The notes beneath the pieces were generated by a model, which made no database searches, was not told the DNA's origin, and worked only from the letters and a program-made list of their open reading frames with translations. The translations under genes and the position numbers were made by a program. Below, in pieces: positions 24,130-34,073 of a stretch of DNA of 64,000 nt. The number at the start of each line of letters is the position of its first letter. The first letter of the stretch is position 1. The stretch lies in the NCBI GenBank assembly GCA_024114885.1, contig CP099425.1:682001-746000 (forward strand), in the 5' to 3' direction. Source of the DNA: Septoria linicola. Taxonomy: Eukaryota > Ascomycota > Dothideomycetes > Mycosphaerellales > Mycosphaerellaceae.

Positions 24130-24824
24130 AACAGGAAATGGAGCTTGTTGTAGGAGAGCGGCGAGTACTCGGGAGGAGACGAGCATCATGTTATACTACG
24201 ACTACGCGAGGCACTGAGAGGACCGACGACGACCTCACAGCCCGGCCTCTGGAGTAGGAATCATGGCATGAAACAGCGAAATATGGCTCACATGCTGTGG
24301 TCTGTGGTCTGTACATATATCTTAGAGCCGAGCCACGATCCCGGCAAAGGCAGAAACACGTTCGAAACTTCACCCTCTGCTCCTGCTGTCGTGCTGCTTT
24401 ATACTAGAGTGTGCTGCTAGTCATATGAGTACGGGTCCGTCTAACAGGCGATTGTGAATAGCTCCTAGGTAGTATCCAGAGGTTCAAAGACGACCTCAGT
24501 ACCTACCTACCTTACCCTTGTGAATGAAGTGGCACAAGCGAAGGTGAACGATGAATTGACTAGAAATTGATTAATGAAACGTCATTTCCTTCCCCAGCCA
24601 ACGGCTCCCTCGTCTTTGCCTCTTCTGCTCATACTCGAGACATCCACCGACGACGCGACTTTCTTGTGTGACTAACTAACAAATACTCGCCTTCATCGCG
24701 TGCTCGTTGTGGTTGTGAGTGAACAGCCATGATTGCAAACACCTACAACCAGGTCTGCGCAACTGCTTAGGTACGAGTCGTGGACCGACCATCGAACGAG
24801 GCCTGGCAACTTGACCTACACATA
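24130..24824. other. UBR1 leader and promoter region
   Basis: No gene. Within it, 24715-24770 has the form of a 56-bp intron (GTGAGT ... CTTAG) that would lie in the 5' leader of the ubiquitin ligase and remove an upstream ATG at 24729. Confidence 0.5.
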
Positions 24825-27800
24825 ATGCTGCGTGAGCTATCGCCGCCGGCTCAGGCTCTGGGCCGGGAACTACTTCTCCAGCCTTCACACTTCGACAACC
24901 GATGGACTCACGCCGCCGACTGCGATCTTCGTCGAACTCTCTTCACGTCACTGGCTGATGGACGAGAGGACTACATGAGACTGTTCTTTCCCGATGGAAT
25001 TCCGCCTGATCGATCCGAGGTCTGGTCACTGAAGAAAGCACAAGGAGCCGTTGAAGGTGCAGAATACACGGCAGGAGCAAAGGGCACTGCTTGTGGTCAC
25101 ATCTTCAAGAATGGCGAGAGCACGTACTCATGCAAGACCTGTGCTGCCGACGACACGTGTGTCTTGTGTGCCAGATGCTTTGAGAGCAGCGACCATGAGG
25201 GCCACATGGTCATGATCTCCGTGTCGCCGGGCAACAGTGGCTGCTGTGACTGTGGAGACCACGAGGCTTGGAGAAGGGAGGTTCGGTGCTCCATACACAC
25301 TGCAAATGCTGAGACGGAACGAAAGGGGAATGGGAAAGACAAGCAGAGACAATCGTCCGTGCCACAGCTACCCGAAGACCTGGTCGAAGCAGTACGCATG
25401 ACAATTGCACGATGCACCGATTACCTCTGCGATGTCTTCTCCTGCGCTCCTGAGCAGCTACGCCTGCCCAAGACGAAGGAATCGATCATACAAGATGAGC
25501 AGCTGTCCCGATTGGGTGGTCTCTATGGCGAGGAACCACTAGACGAAGAACCAGAATACGCTCTTGTGCTGTGGAATGATGAGAAGCACACAGTCGACGA
25601 TGTGCAAAACCAGGTGGCGAGAGCTTGTTCAAAATCGAAGCGATTCGGCAAGGAGAAGGCGATCGAAGTTGATAATGTCGGCCGGTCGATCATTACCTAC
25701 AGTCGAGACCTGGACGGACTGATCAACATGTCTGAGATTATCGAGCAGCTGAAGCTTACTGTGACGATTCGATCAGCGCGAGACACATTCCGGGAGCAGA
25801 TGTGCGCTGCGATCATTGACTGGTTCGCGGACATTTCTGGCTGCCTCGTGGGTGATGACCCAAATCTCCTGAGAAACACCATCTGCGAAGAATTCCTCAA
25901 GCCATGGTGGATTGGCGCGGACGGCCACAACAGGGATATTGGTGTCCACGGCATCGATGATCACGAGACCGAGGAGAACCAAATGACACGCGACAGACAT
26001 CGCACGTATGTCAACCACTTCCGCCAGCCAGGTCTGGTGGCCGCACTGAATGCGGGCATCGTTCGACTAGATGCCGAAGTGCAGGATCCGGATGACGATG
26101 ATGACGACGACGAAGATGACGAGAACGATGACGAGAATGAGGATGATGAAGACGAGGACGAAGACATGGACGATGAAGATGACGAGGACGGAGACGAGCC
26201 TCGTCTACCACAAGCGCGGGCGCGTATCAACATAGATGCAACTGGAGAGATGGACATAGATATCATGGATGACGCCGAGGATGGTGCCGAAGTGCTCGAA
26301 GCCACACTCGCAGGTTATCCTCCTCCACCTCCTCCTCCAGACCACCGCCGGCAGCGCGATCAGATTCTGACACCACAAGACAGCGATGACGGTGAAGCAG
26401 AGCAATCTCGGCCAGCTGCTAATGAGCCATTTGCCAACGTACCACGCACGCCCAAGGCGAAGGTGCCGAAGAGATTGCGTCCCAGCAGACATTGGCTCGA
26501 GAAGCCAGATGCCTACAGGGCTCCCCGCCCCAACGAGCCATGCGAAGATATCTGGCAGCGCGTGCGACTGGACTATCTAATCCTGTACGACTTGCGGCTG
26601 TGGAAGACCCTCCGAGTCAGCCTGCGGCATTTATACATTACGACAGTAGTGACCATTCCACACTTCAAGCGTATCATCGGTCTACGAATCGCTGGGCTGT
26701 ACACCGCATTGGCTCAACTATACCTCATCGCGGATAGAGAGCCAGATCACTCGATCATCAATCTCAGTGTACAGCTACTCACCACACCATCTGTCACTCA
26801 AGAAGTGGTCGATCGTGGCAATTTTCTGAGCAACTTGATGGCGATTCTCTACACCTTCCTAACTACGCGCCAAGTTGGGTTCCCAGAAGATGTACACCCA
26901 AAGGCTACTCTAGCTTTTGATGCCGGCACAGTCACGAATCGGAGAATATTCCACTTCTTTCTCGACCTGCGCTGGCTGTTCAGGTCTGAACTTATCCATT
27001 GGCGTATGCGATCCGAGCCACGCTATCTGTTACAATTCTTGGACCTGGTCAAGCTTCATCAAGGCGTTTGTCCTAACATTCGCGCCCTTGGGGAGCACGT
27101 CGAATACGAGTCGGATACCTGGATAAGCGCACAGCTCATTGTCAAAGATGTCAACAAGCTATGCAAAGAACTCGCCCTGTCCTTTGCGCCTGATGAGAAA
27201 TTTGGAGATCACAACTCCAATCTACATCGAGCTATCCGGGTAGTCGGTCAAGTCACCATGATCAACGCATTTGGTTACGAGCGAAAACGATTTGCTGCTG
27301 CAGAATTGCGAGATGACCTTGCATGGCACGTTGTTGGACCTTTCGATTGGAACGACAAGACATACAGTGTACCAAAGTTGGTGGTGCAGAGTGAACCGAT
27401 GAGTTTTCATCACCCACTGCACTACCTGCTTTCATGGCTTCTAGAGAACGCGCGAAGTATGGACCGCAAGGCTATTCGTGCACTGCTACAGTTCTCTCCA
27501 GACGACCTTCGGGATCCTTTCAACCACAGCAGAACTGCACCGGCACCTAGGACCCTCATGTCAGATGAGCTATTGAGCGGCATTTTTGATCACCCCCTCA
27601 GAGTCTGCGTGTGGCTTGCGCAGATGAAAGCCGGCATGTGGGTTCGAAATGGTATTACACTTCGACACCAGGCACACACGTATCGCAGCGTGTCGACGCG
27701 GGATGTCGGCTATCAGCGCGACATCTTCATGGTCCAATCTGGTCTTGTGCTTTGCGGTGCCGAAGATGAGCTACCTGGAGAGCGCTACCTCGCGCAGATG

Positions 27801-30800
27801 CTAGACCGGTTCCAGATGGTCGACTGGGTGAAAGGCGACTACAGCCTTGTGCCTGGGTTTGAAGAGCCACAACAGCTTGATTGCATTGAGGACTTTTTCC
27901 ACCTCCTCGTCATCGCTCTATCTGAGCGCGGCAACTTGCTGCCCAGCATTACCGAAGCAGAGCAGCACGACAGAGTTCTGCAGCACGATATCGCTCATGC
28001 GTTGATCTTCAAGCCACTGTCATTCTCGGAGCTTGCGAGTCGTGTGACTGAGAAAGTAGGCGAATCGGATGACTTTAACCGTGTGCTCGAAAGCATGACA
28101 ACATTCCGGCAGCCTGAGGGACTGTCAGACGTAGGAACTTTCCAACTGAAGCCCGAGTATGTGGAGCTAGTCGACCCATATTATGCTCACTATTCGCGAA
28201 ACTACCGCGAGGAGGCGGAGCAAGCTCTCAAGAAGCATGCGGCAAAGGTTACAGGCAAGAAGATTGAAGATGTTGTGTACGAGCCACATCTGGAAGCTAT
28301 TGAGGAAGGCTTGTTCAAAGACCTGGCAGCGTTCACAGCTACGCCACTCTTCGTACAAGTTCTGGGCTCTGCACTCAACTTTGCCGTCAACCTCAAGCAC
28401 GTGGCATCAAAAGTGCAGGTCACAAGAGTGGAGACGTTCTTGCACATGGTTTTACACTTGATCTTGCTAGCGGTGCTTGAGGATAAGACACAACTTGGTG
28501 AAGAAGGTGGCTTTGTGCGGCTTGCTGTCGATGCCAAGTGGAAGGGCCCTCATCAAGACTCCGAACAAATCGAAAATAGCAGCGTTCGTCATTCGGACAT
28601 TGTGTCGTTCTTGACACAACTGGCTGACATGGACGAATATGCCTCATCGCACCCCGCAGTGAAGAATGTGTTGCGCAAGATGCACTTCAAGCGACCCGAC
28701 AGGCTTGCACTCGCGGCTAGTAGCCAGCTTGCACTCCTGCTTGATCGCGCTGATACTGGTTCGCCCGCATCGCTGTCTGCGGAGGACAAGGAAAAGAAAA
28801 AGCAAGAAGCAAAGGCACGTCAGGCTAAGATCATGGCCCAGATGAAGGCGCAGCAGAACAGCTTCATGCAGAATCAGGGCCTTGCCAACTTCGGGGATGA
28901 CGAGGAGTTCAGCGACGTGGCCGATGACATGTCTACCACAGAGGAGGTATCAGCCACGCGCAAGTCCTGGAACTTCCCAACGGGCACCTGCATACTCTGC
29001 CAGGAGGAGACCGACGACTCACGCCTATTCGGCACTTTTGCTTTCCTTGGAGAGAGCAACATCCTACGACATACGCCAGTCGACGACGACGACTACATAC
29101 AAGAAGTGTTGGATTCACCTGAGAGTCTTGACTACTCGGCGGGGCATCTGCGCCCCTTTGGAGTTGCTGGCAATAACAAGTCAAAAGTGTCTAAGGTAGG
29201 AGCTGATGGCAGAGTCTACACCACGGAGCGCCCCGGCCTGAGCAAAGGCTTTCCTCATCAGTCCGATGGCATCAAGGGTCCAGTAAGCACGAGCTGTGGC
29301 CACATTATGCATTGGCACTGCTTTGAGCTCTACCAGGCTGCCACCAATCGACGCCACGCATCACAGATTGCGCGGAACCACCCCGAGCGTGTCGAGTGCC
29401 GAGAGTTCATCTGTCCATTGTGCAAAGCTCTGGGCAACACGTTCTTGCCCGTGATCTGGAGAGCAAAGGATTGTGTAGCCGAGCATGAGCTGCACGCCAA
29501 ATCGGATCTGGACGATTGGCTCGTCGACATACCCAACAAGTATCAAGCCAACTTGGCCTTCCTGGACAATGTCACTGCACCGCATGCCTATCAACAGAGG
29601 TATCAGCAAGTCTCAGAGGTATATTCGGACAGGAGCTTCCAGTATGTTAGTGCCATGCTTGCGCCAAATCTCATGCAGACCATGCAGGAGCTTACGCTGA
29701 ACTCGCCTGTGACGAGTCCCACTGCTGGCGGCACAATCAACAGACATCCATTCCGCACAGCTGCAAATCTGCTTGGCAGGCCGTTTGGACTTGGCATGGG
29801 CGCCGGAGGCCGCGAAGTTGCCACTGCGCCCGGGAGCCAGTTTCATTCTGGGCCTGGCGACGTGACGAGCCCGGGCACAGAGGCAAATCGTCTGACTGAT
29901 GTCTATCAAGCATACAAGAGGATCGACGACACGATCAGAGCGAATCATTTGGCGCCCGTCGACAACACTGAAGGCTCCTTTAACTCCACTGTGAACCCTA
30001 TCGCAGCCCTATCGAGAGCCCTGGGCACGAGCGTCAGCGCATGGGAAATAGCGCATCGTGGCATAGAGCATACGGATCCATTTGCTACCAGCCTGGTCAA
30101 AGACATATCTGAGCAGGCTCTGACTCATCTACGGATCCTTAGCGAAACGATTGAGAGCCATCTTGCGCTTAATGTGCTCAAGTCTGGCTCAAATATCATC
30201 GCAAGGGAGACCTTTAAGAAGCGCGACATCATCACTGCCCAACTGTTTGGAACCGAGTCCAAGGAGACGATGATCAAGCTGCAAAATGTAGCTGGCAAGC
30301 TGCTGTTCCAGGATGATGTCTTCTTGTTCTTCTCGGACTGGCTAAGCTTTATGGGGCCCACTGTCGCAGAAGCAGCAAACATTCTGCACTTGTGTCTGTG
30401 GGCTGAAGTGGTCAAAGTTGTGCATGTCTATGCACCGATCCTCTCGAGTGATCGCATGTCGCTCACTCACCACGCTGGAGAACTTGATGCCGACAAGCAT
30501 CAGATGTGGAAGCAGGTTCTCGCGCGGATGTTCTCTGATGACGAGACAGAACATCACCCGGATGGTGTCAACGACTCGACAGCAGCACTACTCCGCGTTT
30601 TGGTCGACAAGTACGCTCTTGCGTTCATGCGGAAGTCTGCGGTGCTCATTATGGTTCGATATGGGCTCGACTTTGACTGCCCTTACAACCTTGATCCGGA
30701 AATGCCAGAGACAGACAGACTCTCCAAGCTTTTGCACATTCTGCCTCTCGACGACATTTGCAAGATGTTTGTCGCGGATTCGTCAGCAGGTGCATCCCTT

Positions 30801-31508
30801 CGTACTTTGACTGACCGTTGGCTCGAACAAGCTCGACAAGTACCTTACCAGCAGCAAAATAGGCAGGAGTTTGCAGAGAGTGAAAGTGGTATCCGCTATA
30901 CCAATGACTCGCTGTCATCTCTCGGAACACCTTATCGTCTTCCACCCCAGCCAAAGCCTCAGCCTATCGTGCTTCCACATCCTACGATCTTGGAGCTGGT
31001 GGGCCTGCCAAAGACATACGACAGTCTTACAGAAGAAGCGATCAAGCGGAAGTGTCCCACGACAGGCAAAGACATTACCGACCCTACACTGTGTCTCCAA
31101 TGCGGGGAGATCTTCTGCAGTCAGGCAGTCTGCTGCATGAAGAGCAAGACCCTGGGTGGCTGTTACCAGCACATGATGAAGCACAATATGCGCACGGGCC
31201 AGTTCATCAACATCCGGAAATGCATGGTGTTGTTCTTGCACCTTCGAGGCGCGCCTTCAAGCAGTTCTGGCAAGACAGACTCGAGCTCAATTGACGGACG
31301 TGTCAGCTCGGGTTGTTTCATGCAAGCTCCATATCTGGATCGCTGGGGCGAGACGGATCCTACGCTGAGGAGACATCAGATGCTGTTCTTGAATGCGAAG
31401 CGGTATGAGAAGTTGGTGAGGGAAGTGTGGATTGGCGGGTTGGTGCAAACCGTGGTTAGTAGGAAGTTGGAGGGCGACATTAATCCTGGTGGGTGGGAGA
31501 CGTTGTAG
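24825..31508 (+). CDS. UBR1: E3 ubiquitin-protein ligase UBR1 (N-recognin)
   Basis: A 2,227-residue protein in one exon from the ATG at 24825. The frame runs on to a GTG at 24780 behind an in-frame TAG, so a 5' exon is possible. Residues 88-158 are the UBR box (CGHIFKNGES, CVLCARCFESSDHEGH, GCCDCGDHEAW), which binds type 1 basic N-degrons through zinc. Residues about 243-320 form the ClpS-like domain for bulky type 2 residues (ALVLWNDEKHTVDDV). A long acidic run (about 415-460) and a Pro run follow. A RING-H2 domain (CILCQEE ... TSCGHIMHWHC ... CPLCKALGN, about 1387-1535) recruits the E2 Ubc2. The C-terminus has the Cys/His-rich UBR autoinhibitory region (CPTTGKDITDPTLCLQCG). It acts in the cytosol and nucleus in the Arg/N-degron pathway. 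Length and order match fungal UBR1. Confidence 0.95.
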   Translation: MLRELSPPAQALGRELLLQPSHFDNRWTHAADCDLRRTLFTSLADGREDYMRLFFPDGIPPDRSEVWSLKKAQGAVEGAEYTAGAKGTACGHIFKNGESTYSCKTCAADDTCVLCARCFESSDHEGHMVMISVSPGNSGCCDCGDHEAWRREVRCSIHTANAETERKGNGKDKQRQSSVPQLPEDLVEAVRMTIARCTDYLCDVFSCAPEQLRLPKTKESIIQDEQLSRLGGLYGEEPLDEEPEYALVLWNDEKHTVDDVQNQVARACSKSKRFGKEKAIEVDNVGRSIITYSRDLDGLINMSEIIEQLKLTVTIRSARDTFREQMCAAIIDWFADISGCLVGDDPNLLRNTICEEFLKPWWIGADGHNRDIGVHGIDDHETEENQMTRDRHRTYVNHFRQPGLVAALNAGIVRLDAEVQDPDDDDDDDEDDENDDENEDDEDEDEDMDDEDDEDGDEPRLPQARARINIDATGEMDIDIMDDAEDGAEVLEATLAGYPPPPPPPDHRRQRDQILTPQDSDDGEAEQSRPAANEPFANVPRTPKAKVPKRLRPSRHWLEKPDAYRAPRPNEPCEDIWQRVRLDYLILYDLRLWKTLRVSLRHLYITTVVTIPHFKRIIGLRIAGLYTALAQLYLIADREPDHSIINLSVQLLTTPSVTQEVVDRGNFLSNLMAILYTFLTTRQVGFPEDVHPKATLAFDAGTVTNRRIFHFFLDLRWLFRSELIHWRMRSEPRYLLQFLDLVKLHQGVCPNIRALGEHVEYESDTWISAQLIVKDVNKLCKELALSFAPDEKFGDHNSNLHRAIRVVGQVTMINAFGYERKRFAAAELRDDLAWHVVGPFDWNDKTYSVPKLVVQSEPMSFHHPLHYLLSWLLENARSMDRKAIRALLQFSPDDLRDPFNHSRTAPAPRTLMSDELLSGIFDHPLRVCVWLAQMKAGMWVRNGITLRHQAHTYRSVSTRDVGYQRDIFMVQSGLVLCGAEDELPGERYLAQMLDRFQMVDWVKGDYSLVPGFEEPQQLDCIEDFFHLLVIALSERGNLLPSITEAEQHDRVLQHDIAHALIFKPLSFSELASRVTEKVGESDDFNRVLESMTTFRQPEGLSDVGTFQLKPEYVELVDPYYAHYSRNYREEAEQALKKHAAKVTGKKIEDVVYEPHLEAIEEGLFKDLAAFTATPLFVQVLGSALNFAVNLKHVASKVQVTRVETFLHMVLHLILLAVLEDKTQLGEEGGFVRLAVDAKWKGPHQDSEQIENSSVRHSDIVSFLTQLADMDEYASSHPAVKNVLRKMHFKRPDRLALAASSQLALLLDRADTGSPASLSAEDKEKKKQEAKARQAKIMAQMKAQQNSFMQNQGLANFGDDEEFSDVADDMSTTEEVSATRKSWNFPTGTCILCQEETDDSRLFGTFAFLGESNILRHTPVDDDDYIQEVLDSPESLDYSAGHLRPFGVAGNNKSKVSKVGADGRVYTTERPGLSKGFPHQSDGIKGPVSTSCGHIMHWHCFELYQAATNRRHASQIARNHPERVECREFICPLCKALGNTFLPVIWRAKDCVAEHELHAKSDLDDWLVDIPNKYQANLAFLDNVTAPHAYQQRYQQVSEVYSDRSFQYVSAMLAPNLMQTMQELTLNSPVTSPTAGGTINRHPFRTAANLLGRPFGLGMGAGGREVATAPGSQFHSGPGDVTSPGTEANRLTDVYQAYKRIDDTIRANHLAPVDNTEGSFNSTVNPIAALSRALGTSVSAWEIAHRGIEHTDPFATSLVKDISEQALTHLRILSETIESHLALNVLKSGSNIIARETFKKRDIITAQLFGTESKETMIKLQNVAGKLLFQDDVFLFFSDWLSFMGPTVAEAANILHLCLWAEVVKVVHVYAPILSSDRMSLTHHAGELDADKHQMWKQVLARMFSDDETEHHPDGVNDSTAALLRVLVDKYALAFMRKSAVLIMVRYGLDFDCPYNLDPEMPETDRLSKLLHILPLDDICKMFVADSSAGASLRTLTDRWLEQARQVPYQQQNRQEFAESESGIRYTNDSLSSLGTPYRLPPQPKPQPIVLPHPTILELVGLPKTYDSLTEEAIKRKCPTTGKDITDPTLCLQCGEIFCSQAVCCMKSKTLGGCYQHMMKHNMRTGQFINIRKCMVLFLHLRGAPSSSSGKTDSSSIDGRVSSGCFMQAPYLDRWGETDPTLRRHQMLFLNAKRYEKLVREVWIGGLVQTVVSRKLEGDINPGGWETL

Positions 31509-32237
31509 AGGGTGTTGTGAATGGGAGGCTAGTGGGAGGCATAGATTGTGGTTTTGAGCGAGCATTGCATAATTTCTAGTGATGGGCGCATATGTGCAGA
31601 GGCGATACCTCGCGGTCTTGCCCCGTTCCATCATGAGTCTGCTTTGTTCTCGTCTCACACATACCAAGCCGGTCCACAATCACCGACAGCGTGAATGGAC
31701 GGAGGCATGTAGGTTCATCCTTGACAACAGCCCCTTGGTTTATCGACGTCGACACAGCTTGTCGAGATCGTCAAGAGACCAATGGGGCTTTACATCGGGC
31801 TCGCTCACTGATCAGCCGATAGATAGACCATGACTGGCGCGTCCAATTCAAGGCAGTCCCAGACTATTAAGCCTTCGTTGTCACGCGCCTTGCTTCAATC
31901 AAGATCTTACTACCAAAAGCTTACGACGAGCACGAGACCTGCGGCGAAAGACCAGCGTGATCGCGCTCTCAAGATAGTGTATCGTTTCGCGAGTGGTCGG
32001 AGTCGTCACTTTTCATGCCTCACTTCGCTTTCACACTCATCTTGTGTCAGTCAATCTGCGAGCTTGGAGGTTCTAGACCATATAGTTCAGGCCATCAATG
32101 AGGATAGGGGTAATGATTGTGCGACTTTCCTTCCCGCTTGCGGTCTTACACTGGACTAACTTACTGAACGAGTGGACTGATTGCGCTTGTCGATAACGTG
32201 CGACAGTCCATCGCAAAGCGGTTCGGGTGGGGCGCAG
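31509..32237. other. Upstream region of SSP2, 5' exon unresolved
   Basis: This should contain the 5' part of the SSP2 gene. ATG codons at about 32016 (MPHFAFTLIL) and 32113 (MIVRLSFPLAVL) open short hydrophobic frames that could be signal peptides. I could not join either to the next exon with consensus splice sites in the right phase. Confidence 0.35.
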
Positions 32238-32499
32238 TTCTTGGAGTAGACGGTGTAGATGTGTCAATGGCGGACCTGATCGCAGCTTCAACGACGCTGC
32301 CACGAAAATTGCCTGCGACCACTTTGCTGGAAACCAAATGATAGATAGTGATGGGCACACTTACTGCGGAGCTGGCACAATCGATGCTGGAGTCGGAGGG
32401 GCGCAGGTCCTGGATTTGAATGATTGTCGGTTTTTGGAGGTTTGTCATAATAATGGCGCGAAGGATGGGGACTCGAATTGTTGGGCGAAGGATTGGTGA
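32238..32499 (+). CDS. Small secreted cysteine-rich protein, 3' exon (SSP2)
   Basis: The last exon of a protein related to SSP1. The plus-strand frame ending at the TGA at 32499 reads CRCVNGGPDRSFNDAATKIAC, then a middle part with HTYCGAG, then DCRFLEVC and the end GDSNCWAKDW. SSP1 has CLCMNDDGTFSDSATYKVC, a Cys pair in NCDFRDAC, and GKSNCWEKID. The spacing of C-x-C, the (S/N)D.AT motif and the terminal SNCW.K are shared, so this is a paralog. I start the feature after a possible acceptor (CAG at 32235-32237). The signal-peptide exon upstream is not resolved and the copy could be incomplete. An overlapping minus-strand frame (32161-32448) lacks any such match. Confidence 0.55.
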
Positions 32500-32573
32500 G
32501 TGGCAAGGGTCGGTTCGGTGAGGGGTTTTTTTCTTTTGTAAAGATAGTTCGTGTGGGTATCATGTATGTCTTG

Positions 32574-34073
32574 TCATATGTACATATCGCGCTTCTTCTG
32601 CCAGCCACCGTGATTTCCGTCTTCTGTTGCAGGTGGCGCTGACCCCTTCACGGCCTCGACCGCGGCACTTCTTGCTGCTGGGTCAATGCCTCGATTCATG
32701 GCATCTTGCTTCCTTCTCCCCAACTCCTTTCTGATCTGATCGATCTCTCTTATGAGCCACGCTCCTCGATCGGCAGGAGGCTCATATAGCGGGTCAGCGA
32801 TGCGTGCCTTTTGCTTTCTGTAATAGCTCACGCTTGCTCCTAGCTTCATCCACTCCTCTGCCTTTGCTTCGTGAGCTTGCGGGCCCACCTTCGGCTCTCC
32901 TAAGTCAAGATCGCCTGTCTCTATGCCCTCGGAGAACTCTTGTCGCTTCTCAACATTCTTGTCATCCTGCCAAAGATTCCATGACTTTAATTGATCCTCC
33001 AGTCTTCGCAGTTGCTTTCCCAGTTCGAACCAACTATCATAGTCTTCTGGCTTCTCGAAGCAGATGCCGTATCCCTCACAATAGCATATCCTGGGATCAG
33101 GGCAGAAAACAGGCGTCCCGTTCAGCATGTATTGCCAGAAATATTCGAATACCCTCCCGCTGACATAGTCTGTCAATTTGCTCTCGAGCAGCCAGTTCCG
33201 GAAGTGCACGTATTTCTCCAATGGCAGAGAACGGATTCGATCGGCTGTCACGGCGAATTGGGAGCAACAAGCTTGGCCCAACACTTTTGGTACTTGTTCT
33301 TCCTCAACCTCGAAGACTTGCATCCAGGCCGTTTTGATAAGTAACTCTTCTGATTTGTACGCGTCATACTCTGTAGCGAACGGGTATAGATGCTCAGGGC
33401 AACCAGGATTCCAGTGACACCTGAGATTGAAGTAGCCGTCCTGTTCAACTTTGTCTAATCGGAGGTTGCCAATCATCTCTGATGTGCTCATGTCTAGTAG
33501 GATGTTGTTGTGCCATGCTTCAGGATGGTCGTGGAGGAAAGCTGACACAGGCGGGAGCTCGTGGTAGTTCTCGATTATGTAGGTCAGATATGTCATTGCT
33601 TCGTGGCCTTTATTGGCTGGGGTATGTAGGGGGGCCGTGAGGTTGTTGTTGACGTATATCTTGGCTGAGAAGTCGCCATCTGGTCGAAGGAGTTCTCCAA
33701 GTTCGTCATTGATCCAGCTGTTGTCGCTTTCTTCTATTGTCGATATTACTAAGACCGCCTTGGGACTGCTGGTGACACTTTGAATTGATTGCTCGTGGTG
33801 AGGAGGTAGGCCAAGGTGGGTCGTGATAGAACTGGCAGGTCGTGTTGCATCTGCGGATGAGCTGTGGTTCCCTTTGTGAGCATCGATGTGTCTCGTAGTG
33901 CTCAGAACAATCTCTTGAGACGTGCTTGGAGCAGGCTCATGCTTCGTAAGAGCAGTCCAGGAGGGCAGATGAATCCGGCGCAAAATGTCAGATTCAGTCG
34001 CATAGAAGGAGACGACAAGAAGCCCAGTAATGATCGCTGCAGTAAAGACAAACCCAGAAAACCGCTGATACAT
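32574..34073 (-). CDS. DUF3431-type single-pass membrane protein
   Basis: A 499-residue protein from the ATG at 34073; the frame runs a further 10 codons to a TTG that is unlikely to be used. Residues 6-26 are a signal-anchor helix (FVFTAAIITGLLVVSFY), giving a type II topology with a Ser/Thr/His-rich stem. The lumenal part contains the signature blocks VSAFLHDHPEAWHN, YFNLRCHWNPGCPEHL and AWMQVFEV, followed by CCSQFAVTADRI and FEYFWQYML. This order matches the fungal DUF3431 family, which is uncharacterised but looks glycosyltransferase-like. A Cys-rich motif (FCPDPRICYCEGYGICF) sits near residue 335. A charged C-terminal tail is an extension. The likely location is Golgi or ER. Confidence 0.82.
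   Translation of the reverse strand: MYQRFSGFVFTAAIITGLLVVSFYATESDILRRIHLPSWTALTKHEPAPSTSQEIVLSTTRHIDAHKGNHSSSADATRPASSITTHLGLPPHHEQSIQSVTSSPKAVLVISTIEESDNSWINDELGELLRPDGDFSAKIYVNNNLTAPLHTPANKGHEAMTYLTYIIENYHELPPVSAFLHDHPEAWHNNILLDMSTSEMIGNLRLDKVEQDGYFNLRCHWNPGCPEHLYPFATEYDAYKSEELLIKTAWMQVFEVEEEQVPKVLGQACCSQFAVTADRIRSLPLEKYVHFRNWLLESKLTDYVSGRVFEYFWQYMLNGTPVFCPDPRICYCEGYGICFEKPEDYDSWFELGKQLRRLEDQLKSWNLWQDDKNVEKRQEFSEGIETGDLDLGEPKVGPQAHEAKAEEWMKLGASVSYYRKQKARIADPLYEPPADRGAWLIREIDQIRKELGRRKQDAMNRGIDPAARSAAVEAVKGSAPPATEDGNHGGWQKKRDMYI

Noticed and set aside
26082..26200. GAC/GAT/GAA-rich tract that looks like a microsatellite
   Set aside because: It is the in-frame acidic linker of UBR1, a normal property of the family, not an expanded repeat.
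32161..32448. 95-codon minus-strand frame
   Set aside because: Overlaps the SSP2 exon, which has an independent cysteine-framework match to SSP1; the minus frame has none.
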